Assembly: GCF_037081715.1 (NCBI RefSeq)
Contig: NZ_JAZDDH010000002.1
Coordinates: forward strand, 1-64,000
DNA: 64,000 nucleotides
Origin: Halalkalicoccus sp. CG83
Lineage (GTDB): Archaea; Halobacteriota; Halobacteria; Halobacteriales; Halalkalicoccaceae
Direction: 5' to 3'
Of the stretch, positions 7,823 through 16,615 are shown piece after piece (within the stretch, counting starts at the first letter, position 1; each line of letters opens with the position of its first letter). The notes beneath the pieces were generated by a model, which worked only from the letters and a program-made list of their open reading frames with translations, was not told the origin of the DNA and made no database searches. The position numbers and the translations under genes are program-made.

Positions 7823-8763
7823 GGCTCGCCGTCGTCGGCGCCGGCGCCGTCGGACGCGCGACCGTCGAGCTCGCCGGCGAGTACGGTCACAGCGTCACCG
7901 CGGTCGCGGACTCGACGGGCGCAGCGATCGACCCCGACGGCGTGGATCCCGAGACGGCGTTCGCGACGAAGGGCGAGACGGGAAGCGTCGGCTCCGACGA
8001 CCCCGACGCGGCGCTCGCCGCGGAGTACGACGTCCTCGTCGAGGCGACGCCGACTACGCTCGGCGACGCCGAGCCGGGCTTCTCGCACGTCCGGGCCGCC
8101 CTCGAGCGCGACCGGCACGTCGTCCTCGCGAACAAGGGTCCGGTCGCCGAGCGCTACGGCGACCTACGCGAACTCGAACGCGAGAGCGCGGGCGAGATCC
8201 GGTTCGAGGCGACGGTGGGCGGGGCGATCCCCGCCATCTCGACGATCGAGGACTTCGGCCCCAGCCGGATCACGGCCGCACGCGGCGTGCTCAACGGCAC
8301 CGCGAACTTCATCCTCACGCGCATGGCCGCCGAGGGGCTCGGCTACGAGCACGTGCTGAGCGAGGCCCAGGACCTCGGCGTCGCCGAGGCGGACCCCTCC
8401 TTCGACGTCGAGGGGACCGACGCCGCGCTCAAGTGCGTCATCATGGCGAACGTCCTGAGCGACGATCGGGAGTTCACCCTCGCGGACGCCGACGTCGAGG
8501 GGATCGAGGAGATCCCCGGTACCGCCCTCGAACTCGCCGCCGAGGACGGTCGGACCGTCCGGCTGATCGGCGAGGCGACCCGCTCGGGCGTTCGCGTCGG
8601 GCCGCGGCTGATCCCCGAGAACGGCACGCTCGCGGTCACCGGGACGCGAAACATCGTACAGATCGAGACGACCCATGCGGGCCGACTGAACGTCAGCGGA
8701 CGCGGCGCGGGCGGCCCCGAGACCGCGACGGCGATCCTCTCGGACGTCGGCCGACTGGGCTGA
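7819..8763 (+). CDS. hom: homoserine dehydrogenase
   Basis: A 314-residue NAD(P)-dependent enzyme that reduces aspartate semialdehyde to homoserine, the branch point to threonine and methionine. It starts MRLAVVGAGAVGRA (Rossmann GxGxxG), and has VVLANKGPVA and the signature region GVLNGTANFILTRMAAEG, followed by EAQDLGVAEADPSFDVEG with the catalytic acidic residues. The length matches the short archaeal form without an ACT domain. It overlaps the upstream ACT-protein gene by four bases, so both are made from one message. Confidence 0.93.
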   Translation: MRLAVVGAGAVGRATVELAGEYGHSVTAVADSTGAAIDPDGVDPETAFATKGETGSVGSDDPDAALAAEYDVLVEATPTTLGDAEPGFSHVRAALERDRHVVLANKGPVAERYGDLRELERESAGEIRFEATVGGAIPAISTIEDFGPSRITAARGVLNGTANFILTRMAAEGLGYEHVLSEAQDLGVAEADPSFDVEGTDAALKCVIMANVLSDDREFTLADADVEGIEEIPGTALELAAEDGRTVRLIGEATRSGVRVGPRLIPENGTLAVTGTRNIVQIETTHAGRLNVSGRGAGGPETATAILSDVGRLG

Positions 8764-8899
8764 GCCACCCCGGCCGTCGATCCGTCGGTTCTCTCGGGAG
8801 TCGCTTCCGTGTCGTTCGACGCTCGGACGACGGGTTCTCGACTCGCCGTCGTGGTCGCAAGCACGAGGGCTATGTGCGTCTCGGCACAAGCCACGACGA

Positions 8900-9988
8900 A
8901 TGGATACCCGTCCCGAACGTCTGAAGTCAGTCGCACAGTCGGTCGCCGACGAGGTCAGCGAACAGAACGTGCCGTTCATGGCCGGCAGCATCGCCTATCA
9001 GGCGTTCGTCTCGCTCATCCCCCTGCTGGCGCTGGTCTTCCTCGCCGTCGCGGTCGTCGGCGACCAGTCGATGGCGAACCAGGTCACCGACTACACCCAG
9101 TCGTTCCTCCCACCGAGCGCACAGGACCTGCTCAGCGGCTACATCCAGGGCGAGGCGGACAGCAGCACCGCCGGCGCGGGCGTCATCGGGGCCGTCACGC
9201 TGATCTGGGGGACGCTCAAGATCTTCCGCGGCCTCGACACCGCCTTCTCGGAGATCTACAACTCCACGGCGGAGAACTCGCTCGTCGACCAGATTACCGA
9301 CGGGCTCGTCGTCATCGCCACGATCGCCGGCGCGGTCATCGCCGCGGCGGTCGCCACGACCGCCTTCGCGGCCCTTCAGGAGATCCCGTTCATCGGCCTC
9401 CTCAACCCGGTGCTGCTGATCATCGGGCTGTCGATCGTCTTCTTCCCGATGTACTACCTCTTCCCCGACGTCGAGGACGTCACGCCCCGACAGGTCGTCC
9501 CCGGCGTGCTCGTCGCCGCGGTCGGCTGGGCGCTCCTGCAGGCGCTGTTCCAGATCTACCTCGCGTACGCCGGGACGGGGAGCGCGAGCGGCCAGGACGT
9601 CATCGGCGCGATCCTGCTGTTGCTGACGTGGCTCTACCTCAGCGGACTCGTCCTCCTGCTCGGGGCGGTCGTCAACGCGGTCCTCGCCGGCCGGGGTACC
9701 GCGGACGAGCAGCCGGACACCGACCGCGCCGTGGAGGAGCTCCACGACGAGGCCCGCGCCCTCGAACACGAACGGGAACGCCTCGAGCGGACGCGTACCG
9801 AACGGGCGACCGAGCGGAGCACGTCCGAACGACGGCGCGACGAGCCCGCCGAGTCCGACGAGCGCGATGGGGCCGACGACGTCGAGGCGTTGCGCCGGGC
9901 GAACCGGGCGCTGCGACGTCGGGTCCGGTGGTACGAGAAGCCGGTCTGGAAGCGGGCCGTCTGGCGGCTGCTCGGCTCCGGCCCATGA
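8900..9988 (+). CDS. YihY/BrkB family inner membrane protein
   Basis: A 362-residue membrane protein with six hydrophobic helices between about residues 29 and 264 (for example YQAFVSLIPLLALVFLAVAV), the layout of the YihY/BrkB family. The family was once called RNase BN by mistake; its function is not settled and transport has been proposed. The C-terminal 95 residues are highly charged with a coiled-coil-like run of Glu/Arg (about 275-345) that would be cytoplasmic. It stands alone between homoserine dehydrogenase and the elongation factor gene. Confidence 0.85.
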   Translation: MDTRPERLKSVAQSVADEVSEQNVPFMAGSIAYQAFVSLIPLLALVFLAVAVVGDQSMANQVTDYTQSFLPPSAQDLLSGYIQGEADSSTAGAGVIGAVTLIWGTLKIFRGLDTAFSEIYNSTAENSLVDQITDGLVVIATIAGAVIAAAVATTAFAALQEIPFIGLLNPVLLIIGLSIVFFPMYYLFPDVEDVTPRQVVPGVLVAAVGWALLQALFQIYLAYAGTGSASGQDVIGAILLLLTWLYLSGLVLLLGAVVNAVLAGRGTADEQPDTDRAVEELHDEARALEHERERLERTRTERATERSTSERRRDEPAESDERDGADDVEALRRANRALRRRVRWYEKPVWKRAVWRLLGSGP

Positions 9989-10067
9989 CGGGCCCGATGC
10001 GGCGGCCGATCCGTGCGAGCTAGTGTCAGGAATCGCCGGACGTGACGGAGGTAGCGTATCGAAATGG

Positions 10068-10100
10068 TTTTATGAACAACTGGCGAAAACCTCTGTATAA
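10068..10100 (+). promoter_or_regulatory. two candidate archaeal promoters for tuf-rpsJ
   Basis: Two TATA elements, each with a CGAAA-type BRE just upstream. The distal one is TTTTATG at 10068-10074 (CGAAA before it), 50 bases from the tuf ATG. The proximal one is GTATAA at 10095-10100 (CGAAAAC before it), about 27 bases from the ATG at 10124, the spacing expected for a leaderless message. Confidence 0.6.
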
Positions 10101-10123
10101 GCGCCTCTGCGCGTGAGACACCC

Positions 10124-11392
10124 ATGAGCGAAGACAAACCGCACCAGAACTTGGCCATCATCGGCCACGTCGACCACGGCAAGAGCACGCTCGTCGGCCG
10201 ACTGCTGTACGAAACCGGCAGCGTCCCCGAGCACGTCATCGAACAGCACAAGCAGGAAGCCGAAGAGAAGGGCAAGGGCGGCTTCGAGTTCGCCTACGTG
10301 ATGGACAACCTCGCCGAGGAACGAGAGCGAGGCGTAACCATCGACATCGCCCACCAGGAGTTCGACACCGACGAGTACTACTTCACCATCGTCGACTGTC
10401 CGGGCCACCGTGACTTCGTGAAGAACATGATCACGGGCGCCTCGCAGGCCGACAACGCGGTGCTCGTCGTCGCCGCCGACGACGGCGTCGCGCCCCAGAC
10501 CCAGGAGCACGTCTTCCTGGCCCGAACCCTCGGCATCAACGAGCTGATCGTCGGGGTCAACAAGATGGACCTCGTCGACTACAGCCAGAACGACTACGAC
10601 GAGGTCGTAAGCGAGGTCAAGGACCTGCTCAACCAGGTCCGCTTCGACACCGAGAACGCGAACTTCATCCCGATCTCGGCGTTCGAGGGCGACAACATCG
10701 CCGAGCGCTCCGAGAACACCGACTGGTACGACGGCAAGATCCTGCTCGAGGCGCTCAACGGCCTCGCGCCGACCGAGCCGCCGACGGACGCGCCGCTGCG
10801 CCTGCCGATCCAGGACGTCTACACCATCTCGGGCATCGGTACCGTCCCCGTCGGACGCGTCGAGACCGGCATCCTCGAGACGGGGATGAACGTCTCGTTC
10901 CAGCCCAGCGACGTCGGCGGCGAGGTCAAGACCGTCGAGATGCACCACGAGGAGGTCCCCCGCGCCGAGCCCGGTGACAACGTCGGGTTCAACGTCCGCG
11001 GCATCGGCAAGGACGACATCCGCCGTGGCGACGTCTGTGGCCCGGCCGACGACCCGCCGAGCGTCGCCGAGACGTTCAAGGCCCAGATCGTCGTGATGCA
11101 GCACCCCTCGGTGATCACCGCGGGCTACACGCCGGTCTTCCACGCCCACACCGCCCAGGTCGCGTGTACGATCGAGTCGATCGACCAGAAGATCGACCCC
11201 GCGTCGGGCGAGGTGAAGGAGGAGAACCCCGACTTCATCCAGTCGGGCGACGCCGCCGTCGTCACCGTCCGCCCGCAGAAGCCGCTCAGCATCGAGCCGT
11301 CACAGGAGATCCCCGAACTCGGGAGCTTCGCGGTCCGCGACATGGGTCAGACCATCGCGGCCGGTCGAGTGCTCGAGGTCAACGAGAAATAA
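10124..11392 (+). CDS. tuf: translation elongation factor EF-1 alpha (aEF1A/EF-Tu)
   Basis: A 422-residue GTPase that brings aminoacyl-tRNA to the ribosome. Nucleotide motifs are intact: GHVDHGKS (G1, about residues 13-20), DCPGH (G3) and NKMD (G4), followed by the two beta-barrel domains. The length is the archaeal norm. The acidic surface and the absence of insertions are normal for haloarchaea. rpsJ follows after three bases, the usual archaeal tuf-S10 operon. Two promoters are visible upstream, one placed for a leaderless transcript. Confidence 0.97.
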   Translation: MSEDKPHQNLAIIGHVDHGKSTLVGRLLYETGSVPEHVIEQHKQEAEEKGKGGFEFAYVMDNLAEERERGVTIDIAHQEFDTDEYYFTIVDCPGHRDFVKNMITGASQADNAVLVVAADDGVAPQTQEHVFLARTLGINELIVGVNKMDLVDYSQNDYDEVVSEVKDLLNQVRFDTENANFIPISAFEGDNIAERSENTDWYDGKILLEALNGLAPTEPPTDAPLRLPIQDVYTISGIGTVPVGRVETGILETGMNVSFQPSDVGGEVKTVEMHHEEVPRAEPGDNVGFNVRGIGKDDIRRGDVCGPADDPPSVAETFKAQIVVMQHPSVITAGYTPVFHAHTAQVACTIESIDQKIDPASGEVKEENPDFIQSGDAAVVTVRPQKPLSIEPSQEIPELGSFAVRDMGQTIAAGRVLEVNEK

Positions 11393-11395
11393 CCG

Positions 11396-11704
11396 ATGCA
11401 GCAGGCACGCGTCAGACTCGCCGGTACGAACCCCAACGACCTCGACAACATCTGCGACGACGTTCGCGAGATCGCGGACAAGACCGGCGTCTCGGTGTCG
11501 GGTCCGATCCCGCTCCCGACGAAGACGCTCGAAGTCCCGGCGCGTAAGTCGCCGGACGGAGAAGGGACGGCCACCTGGGAGCACTGGGAGATGCGTGTCC
11601 ACAAGCGCCTCATCGACCTCGACGCGGACGAGCGCGCGCTCAGACAGCTCATGCGCATTCAGGTTCCCAACGACGTCAGCATCGAGATCGTCCTCGAGGA
11701 CTGA
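11396..11704 (+). CDS. rpsJ: 30S ribosomal protein S10
   Basis: A 102-residue S10/uS10 protein of the small ribosomal subunit head. It starts [20 protein letters not shown] and carries [20 protein letters not shown] and [20 protein letters not shown], all standard for archaeal S10. It lies three bases after the tuf stop in the conserved operon order. The following gene is a rhomboid with a 100-bp gap, so this is probably the operon end. Confidence 0.97.
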   Translation: MQQARVRLAGTNPNDLDNICDDVREIADKTGVSVSGPIPLPTKTLEVPARKSPDGEGTATWEHWEMRVHKRLIDLDADERALRQLMRIQVPNDVSIEIVLED

Positions 11705-11806
11705 CTCCGACGCCCGGAAGCGACTCCGGGTCCGATCTCGATCCGCACGCCACGCGGATCCGCCGCTCGCGCGCAGATTTTTGTAGTCCGCTTCGATAGT
11801 ACTGGC

Positions 11807-12421
11807 ATGGCGAGACGAATCTGGAGCCCCGTCCTGGAGACGCTCGCGCTGTTTCTGTTCGTCTTCGCGGTCCAGGGGCTGGCGTACGTCGTCGGTGCGG
11901 CGAGTCTCGTGGTGGGGCTGTTCGTGCTCAGACCCCCGATCGAGGTCCAGCCGTGGACGATCGTCACCAGCGTCTACGCCCACGGCTCGCTCGGCCACCT
12001 CGTCTCGAACAGCGTCGGCCTGGTCGTCTTCGGCTGGCCGATCGCCCGCGCGACGACGCGGATCCGGTTTCACGCGTTCTTCGTCGTCACCGGCGCGCTC
12101 GCCGGGATCGGCCAGGTCGTCGTCACCGGAAGCGGCGAGGCGGCCGGCGTCCTCGGAGCCAGCGGCGCCGTCTTCGCGCTGATGGGCTACCTGATCGCCG
12201 GCAACCGCCTCTCGGACGGTATCGCCGGCCTGATCCGGGTCCCCACCTGGCTGACCGCGGTCGTGTTCCTCGTTCTCGCCGCGGCGATCACGGTCGCGAC
12301 CGCGGCGCCCGGAGTCGCGCTGATCGCACACTTCACCGGCTTTCTCTTGGGATTGGTCGCCGGCCGTGTCGGCGTTCTGAACCCAGGATCGTCGCGGAAG
12401 GCGGCCGAGCAGACCGTCTGA
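11807..12421 (+). CDS. rhomboid-family intramembrane serine protease
   Basis: A 204-residue polytopic membrane protein. The catalytic Ser119 is in VLGASGAV (GxSG motif), the catalytic His175 in IAHFTGFLLGLVAGR, and an oxyanion-hole Asn68 follows HLVS. Six hydrophobic helices fit the basic rhomboid core. It would cleave membrane-protein substrates within the lipid bilayer; the haloarchaeal substrate is unknown. It ends about 90 bases before tRNA-Ala on the same strand. Confidence 0.83.
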   Translation: MARRIWSPVLETLALFLFVFAVQGLAYVVGAASLVVGLFVLRPPIEVQPWTIVTSVYAHGSLGHLVSNSVGLVVFGWPIARATTRIRFHAFFVVTGALAGIGQVVVTGSGEAAGVLGASGAVFALMGYLIAGNRLSDGIAGLIRVPTWLTAVVFLVLAAAITVATAAPGVALIAHFTGFLLGLVAGRVGVLNPGSSRKAAEQTV

Positions 12422-12511
12422 GTCGGCCGCCGTTCGGGCGTAGAGCGCCTCGAGAGCACCGACGTCCCGAAACACAAGCTACAAATAGCGCTCGTGGTTA
12501 CGAGACGACGA

Positions 12512-12583
12512 GGGCTCGTAGATCAGTGGTAGATCGCTTCCTTCGCAAGGAAGAGGCCCTGGGTTCAAATCCCAGCGAGTCCA
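12512..12583 (+). tRNA. tRNA-Ala (anticodon CGC)
   Basis: A 72-nt cloverleaf without intron. The acceptor arms GGGCTCG and CGAGTCC pair, with G3-U70, the alanine identity pair. The anticodon arm is CTTCC-TTCGCAA-GGAAG (anticodon CGC) and the T arm is CTGGG-TTCAAAT-CCCAG. The discriminator base is A and no CCA is encoded. It marks the left border of the lower-GC accessory segment. Confidence 0.96.
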
Positions 12584-12590
12584 TGTTTCT

Positions 12591-12618
12591 GCGCGCCGAG
12601 CACTCTCGCGAGGCGCGC
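12591..12618 (+). terminator. hairpin after tRNA-Ala
   Basis: GCGCGCC at 12591-12597 pairs with GGCGCGC at 12612-12618 across a 14-nt loop, starting 8 bases after the tRNA 3' end. It could end or help process the tRNA transcript. No T-run follows, so a terminator role is only possible. Confidence 0.35.
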
Positions 12619-12668
12619 GAATTCGATGTGAGCAGGGAGTGGAGCGAACGCAGTAAGCGAGGGGGGCT

Positions 12669-12681
12669 CCCAGCGAGCCCA
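12669..12681 (+). repeat. imperfect second copy of the tRNA-Ala 3' end
   Basis: CCCAGCGAGCCCA here repeats the last 13 bases of the tRNA gene (12571-12583, CCCAGCGAGTCCA) with one change, 98 bp apart. Such duplicated tRNA ends are what integrases leave as attachment sites. No integrase gene is visible nearby, so this could be an old remnant or chance. Confidence 0.4.
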
Positions 12682-12788
12682 CTACCGTTCTACATCCTCT
12701 CGAAGGTCACCAATAATCCAACACTGCGGCGGTAGAACGCGGATGCGAGCGTCTAGCCGTGAGTCCTCGCCTACTGACAAATTCGAGT

Positions 12789-13871
12789 TCACTCCTCCCA
12801 GTGGATGTCCTCCGCTCCACCCGATTCCCGAAGAGTAAACGGTCCCACCGCAAGCGTCCGCTTCGCCACAGTAGCGATGCGGAGGATATACGCCAACAGC
12901 ACGATGAACGGGGCAGTTCCGATCGTCACCGAAGCACACACCACCAGCAGGGCGGTATCCATGCCGAGTACCGTCCCGGAGATGAATCTCGGATCGAAGA
13001 ACAGGATCATCGCGAAGGCAGTGATGAGCGCCGGGACCGCCGTATAGAGGATCGCGTGCGAGAGGTTGATTAGCTCCCACTGGAAGTAAAACGTCTTAAA
13101 GTGTTCGCGAGCCGGGCCCAGAAACTGCAATATCTCCAGAAGATCGTCGAACTCGTTCAACACCTCCTCAGAAAGAGAGGACCGGTGTTCGTTCTGTATG
13201 CGACGACCGGTGTGTATCTTCCGCGAATAGTCGTAGTCCAATGCCGCATTGAGCACCTGAAACGTCCCGAACTCCGCCCCGTTCAGTTGATCGCTGACCT
13301 CCGATGCATTATCGGTGATATCGTCGATATACTCCTCGATCTTCTCATGGACGTCCCCTGCGATATCGTCGCTAATACCGTTTCGAACCGTGTCAGCCTG
13401 CTTCTGGCTCGCTTCGACGAGCGCCCGGAAGAACGTGGCTGGTTCGGTGGGACTCACGGTCAGTCCCGCGACATCCTCGACGTCCTGGCGAAAGTCCATC
13501 GCACCCTGCATCTGGTTGCGCTGCTTCCCAAGCGGACCGAGTTCCTGGGCAATCACGAGCTGATTGATCCCCAGGATCAGTGTGACGGCAGTGATGACAC
13601 CGGTGACGAGCGACGAGAACACGAAGTTCACCGATGACTCGGTTTGAAGGATGGTGATCGGAGCCGGACTGGCGGCGATGAACGCGACGAGCATGGCGAA
13701 GAGACCGATCGTCAGGATGCCGACGATGCTCCAGCGGTTCGCATCGAGAAGGATCCATCTCTTGAGGCGACCGTCGCCCGCTCGCTCCTGCATCGTATCG
13801 CCCGGGCCCGGATCGTTGTCGGACTGATCCAGAACAGACACTCTACCCTCCGGTCCGGCGGCGGGACGCAT
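12789..13871 (-). CDS. haloarchaeal polytopic membrane protein of unknown function
   Basis: A 360-residue protein with two N-terminal membrane helices (about residues 47-67 and 83-108), a long cytoplasmic helical region (about 115-265, starting ELGPLGKQRNQMQGAMDF), and two C-terminal helices (about 272-295 and 305-330). I recognise it as a haloarchaeal conserved type but know of no function. Its codon use is less GC-rich than the housekeeping genes around it. It reads toward the tRNA and sits at the left end of the accessory segment. The start is the first ATG (13871); an internal ATG at codon 27 (MQERAGDG) would also keep all helices. Confidence 0.7.
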   Translation of the reverse strand: MRPAAGPEGRVSVLDQSDNDPGPGDTMQERAGDGRLKRWILLDANRWSIVGILTIGLFAMLVAFIAASPAPITILQTESSVNFVFSSLVTGVITAVTLILGINQLVIAQELGPLGKQRNQMQGAMDFRQDVEDVAGLTVSPTEPATFFRALVEASQKQADTVRNGISDDIAGDVHEKIEEYIDDITDNASEVSDQLNGAEFGTFQVLNAALDYDYSRKIHTGRRIQNEHRSSLSEEVLNEFDDLLEILQFLGPAREHFKTFYFQWELINLSHAILYTAVPALITAFAMILFFDPRFISGTVLGMDTALLVVCASVTIGTAPFIVLLAYILRIATVAKRTLAVGPFTLRESGGAEDIHWEE

Positions 13872-14465
13872 AGGGAATTCGATTCGCCGGGCGGGAAACG
13901 TTTCGTCGCTCGATCGCGTTTCAGCCTCGTTTCGAGCTCCTCAGGTTCACTTCCCGTTTCGTCGGTTATCTGATCTCGTCTACACTTCCTTCCGTCATCA
14001 CGTGGGCCCGATCATCGGCTCGCGCTGTTTCCCACGCTCGATGCCCTCGAAGGAGAGGGCTCATCGACGGCGAACGCTTCACCCTCGCTGTCTAAGGCGA
14101 TCCTCTCGGGTATGACGACCGCGATCGTTCCCACCAAATCGACGATTGACTCGCCGTCTGTCGCCGGATGAATGTTCGCTGTCCGAGAGCGCCGTGTCCA
14201 ACACAGGTTAGCCGCCTCCGAACGGATGATGGTGTAGACGGTGGCGTGCCAACTCTTCAGACGAGCACCTGGTTCATCATCGACCTATTGAACTCAGCGT
14301 GCTGAATAGAGCGCGCGTATCTTGTAGTATTGACGGTACTACGAACCATGGACTGAGAAACGTTAACTCGCCACAAATCATAGTAGTGGTGTGATTCAAA
14401 GCCGACGCGTCGGTGTCTGAAACTCACAGAGCAAAGCGCAGCATCGAAGCAAGAGGAAACAATCC
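13872..14465. other. 594-bp gene-poor gap with one start-less open frame and an inverted repeat
   Basis: No complete gene is seen. On the minus strand a frame is open from 14284 to the stop at 14014-14012 (90 codons) but has no ATG or GTG after the preceding TAG; it reads VDDEPGARLKSWHATVYTI at its upstream end and could be the 3' part of a dead gene. Just before the flavin monooxygenase gene lies an inverted repeat, GTAGTA-TTGACGG-TACTAC (14324-14342), 123 bases before the ATG, a possible operator. The right half of the gap is AT-rich. Confidence 0.4.
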
Positions 14466-15650
14466 ATGACTGAACATTACGGGACCATCGTAATCGGCGG
14501 CGGCCAAGCCGGCTTGGCCGCCGGATACTACCTGAAAAAGTACGACCAAGACTTCGTCATTCTCGATGCGAGCGACCGCGTCGGCGACGCATGGCGGGCC
14601 CGTTGGGACTCCCTCCGGGTGTTCACGCCCGCCCGCTACTCGAGCCTACCGGGGATGGACTTTCCGGGCTCACCGTACGCCTTCCCTACGAAGAGCGAAG
14701 TGGCCGATTACCTGGAGGCCTACGCCCAGCGGTTCGACCTGCCCGTCGAACTCGGCGTCCGCGTGGACGGGCTGGAACGGAGCGGCGATGGCTTCCTCGT
14801 CACGGCAGGCGACCGGCGGATCGAGGCGGATACCGTCGTGGTGGCGATGGCGAGCTACCAGGTCCCGAAGGTCCCGGATTTCGCGGCGGAGCTCTCCGAC
14901 GACGTCGTCCAGCTGCACACGAGCGACTACCGCAACCCCGATCAGCTCCAGGACGGGGACGTGCTCGTCGTCGGAGCGGGCAACTCCGGTGCCGAGATCG
15001 CCCTCGACGTCGCCGCTTCACGCCGGCTGCAAGCGAGACGCTCCGCGTCTCGCCCTGTCGCCTCCGAGCACGAAACGTGGCTGTCGGGCCGGGACGTCGG
15101 CCACGTACCGTTCCACGTCGACTCGTGGGTCGGCCGTCACCTCGGGGTCCCGTTCGTAATGCGCGTGCTCTTCCACCGGATCTTCACGACGGGGACGCCG
15201 ATCGGGCGCCGTATCCGCCCGAAGATGCTCTCACAGGGCGGCCCGCTGGTGCGCACGAAGCCGGGCGATCTGGCCGCGGCCGGCGTCGAGCGGGTGCCTC
15301 GCATGACCGGCGTTCGCGACGGTCGCCCCGTCGTCGGGGACGACGACGTTCTCGACGTCGAGAACGTCGTCTGGTGCACTGGCTTCCGCCCTGACTTTTC
15401 GTGGATAGAGCTCCCGATCTTCGACGGGAAGGAACAGCCCAAAGAGCCCGTCCACGTGCGCGGCGTCGTCCCGGACGAGCCGGGACTGTACTTCGTCGGC
15501 CTGTTCTTCCTGTACGCGATGACGTCGGGGCTGTTCACCGGCGTCGGTAGGGATGCAGAGTACGTCGTCGACCACCTGACGTCGACGGCGCGGCAGCAGC
15601 CTCGTCCGAGCTCTACCGGATCGGTGGACGGACTCCTACAGCAGTCGTAG
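14466..15650 (+). CDS. flavin-containing monooxygenase / FAD-NAD(P)-binding oxidoreductase
   Basis: A 394-residue two-dinucleotide-binding flavoprotein. The FAD site is IVIGGGQAGLAAGYYL at residues 8-23, the NADPH site VLVVGAGNSGAEIALDV near residue 170, and ENVVWCTGFRPDFSWI near residue 300 is the ATG-type strand of this family (CzcO/TrkA-like). Immediately after the NADPH motif there is an extra stretch of about 18 residues (RRLQARRSASRP region) that relatives lack; it is encoded by a perfect palindrome at 15033-15053 and keeps the frame. Whether the enzyme still works is unclear, since the insert sits behind the NADPH-binding helix. The substrate is unknown. Confidence 0.83.
   Translation: MTEHYGTIVIGGGQAGLAAGYYLKKYDQDFVILDASDRVGDAWRARWDSLRVFTPARYSSLPGMDFPGSPYAFPTKSEVADYLEAYAQRFDLPVELGVRVDGLERSGDGFLVTAGDRRIEADTVVVAMASYQVPKVPDFAAELSDDVVQLHTSDYRNPDQLQDGDVLVVGAGNSGAEIALDVAASRRLQARRSASRPVASEHETWLSGRDVGHVPFHVDSWVGRHLGVPFVMRVLFHRIFTTGTPIGRRIRPKMLSQGGPLVRTKPGDLAAAGVERVPRMTGVRDGRPVVGDDDVLDVENVVWCTGFRPDFSWIELPIFDGKEQPKEPVHVRGVVPDEPGLYFVGLFFLYAMTSGLFTGVGRDAEYVVDHLTSTARQQPRPSSTGSVDGLLQQS
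15033..15053. repeat. palindrome inserted in frame in the flavin monooxygenase gene
   Basis: GCGAGACGC-TCC-GCGTCTCGC, a perfect inverted repeat with 9-bp arms and a 3-base spacer. It falls inside the protein stretch that has no counterpart in related monooxygenases, between the NADPH motif and the HETWLSGRDVGH block. Confidence 0.65.
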
Positions 15651-16109
15651 TTGAGTTCAGTGTTGCCCCCGGGTCTGAGAACGGCCAGTCTCGCGAACGT
15701 CGCCATCTCACACGGTCTACTTCGTCCTCACCTGGATCCGGATTACCCGTGGTGACCTCACCCGCTGTATCTCGCACAGGGTTTCTGGCAGCTACTCGGT
15801 AGTTCGCTACATCTCTGCAAGGTAACAAATGGGTAGTCAGCGGATCCTAGACGTCACTACTACCTATCCCCTGTCCAGATCGCGTACTGACTACAACGGT
15901 TGTATACAACAGACGGTCATCGCTCGTTTCAGTCCCTGGGAGACGAAACAGCCGTTAGGTATGTGTGCGTACCGAGTACCTTCCTCCTCGAAACACGTCG
16001 TCACAAAGCAACAGTCAGAAGTTTTGATAGTATGATACTTATATGTGGTATGGTGTCATAGAACACACTCCCGCTAGCTCTGTAGCGACGGGCATGCGGG
16101 AGTGAAACC
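15651..16109. other. 459-bp non-coding stretch ahead of the DUF1330 gene
   Basis: No convincing gene. It is lower in G+C than the flanks and holds a perfect 12-base palindrome GTTGTATACAAC (15899-15910), which could be an operator, a TATA-like CTTATATG at 16039-16046, and the structured leader described separately. A 68-codon open frame at 15829-16035 has a composition unlike a haloarchaeal protein and I do not call it. Confidence 0.5.
16066..16104 (+). promoter_or_regulatory. switch-like leader hairpin masking the ribosome-binding site of the DUF1330 gene
   Basis: CACTCCCGC (16066-16074) pairs perfectly with GCGGGAGTG (16096-16104), 9 bp around a 21-nt loop, and the 3' arm contains the GGGAG that lies 7 bases before the ATG at 16110. 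A second hairpin, CGCTA-GCTCTG-TAGCG (16072-16087), extendable with CCC/GGG to 16092, uses the same 5' bases, so the two folds exclude each other: one hides the Shine-Dalgarno sequence and the other exposes it. A TATA-like box at 16039-16046 puts the RNA start just upstream of the leader. Confidence 0.55.
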
Positions 16110-16583
16110 ATGAGCCAGGAACCCACTTCGAACGGCATCTTCCGCCGAACGCTGTTGAAAGCCGGGGCGGCCATAGCGGGCACGCTCGGGATGACAACGT
16201 CCGTAACCGCCAGTAGCCCTACGGAGGAGACACGGGATGACGAACAGGAACCAAGCGAACCCGATCCATGTCAGAAAGCATACCTCATCGTCGTCAGCGA
16301 GATAACGGACATGGACCGATTTATGAACGAATACCTTCCTGTTGCTGCTGAGACGGCTGATGCCTACGGCGGGGAGACACTCGTTTTCTCGTTTGACCCG
16401 AACGTGGTTGAAGGCGAATGGGACCATACTCTGACGGTCGTCGTGGAATTCCCATCCCTCCAAACAGCACGAGAGTGGTACGCCGATGAAACCTACCAGG
16501 AAGTCAAGCAGATTCGCCATGAGACCACCGCCTACACGAATCTGATATTTGCCCCTCAATTCGTCCCTGAAGATCTTTCATAA
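16110..16583 (+). CDS. Tat-exported DUF1330 domain protein
   Basis: A 157-residue protein. Residues 1-35 are a twin-arginine signal (RRTLLKAGAAIAGTLG), followed by an acidic linker and a DUF1330 domain (about residues 53-150) of the dimeric ferredoxin-like alpha/beta barrel kind, with VVVEFPSLQTAREWYADE as the family block. DUF1330 proteins are normally cytoplasmic and uncharacterised; export is unusual. The gene is less GC-rich than its neighbours and lies in the accessory segment. It has a structured leader that may control its translation. A hairpin 33 bases after the stop may end the transcript. Confidence 0.82.
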   Translation: MSQEPTSNGIFRRTLLKAGAAIAGTLGMTTSVTASSPTEETRDDEQEPSEPDPCQKAYLIVVSEITDMDRFMNEYLPVAAETADAYGGETLVFSFDPNVVEGEWDHTLTVVVEFPSLQTAREWYADETYQEVKQIRHETTAYTNLIFAPQFVPEDLS

Positions 16584-16615
16584 GGGATTTTATCACATTC
16601 CTTCTACTACTGAAT

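Noticed and set aside
12789-13871. Call of this membrane protein as an integrase-linked or toxin gene
   Set aside because: It shows only membrane helices and a helical cytoplasmic part; no toxin, nuclease or recombinase residues are visible.
15829-16035. 68-codon open frame upstream of the DUF1330 gene
   Set aside because: The composition is not acidic, there is no promoter or ribosome-binding site at a fitting distance, and it covers the palindrome at 15899-15910.
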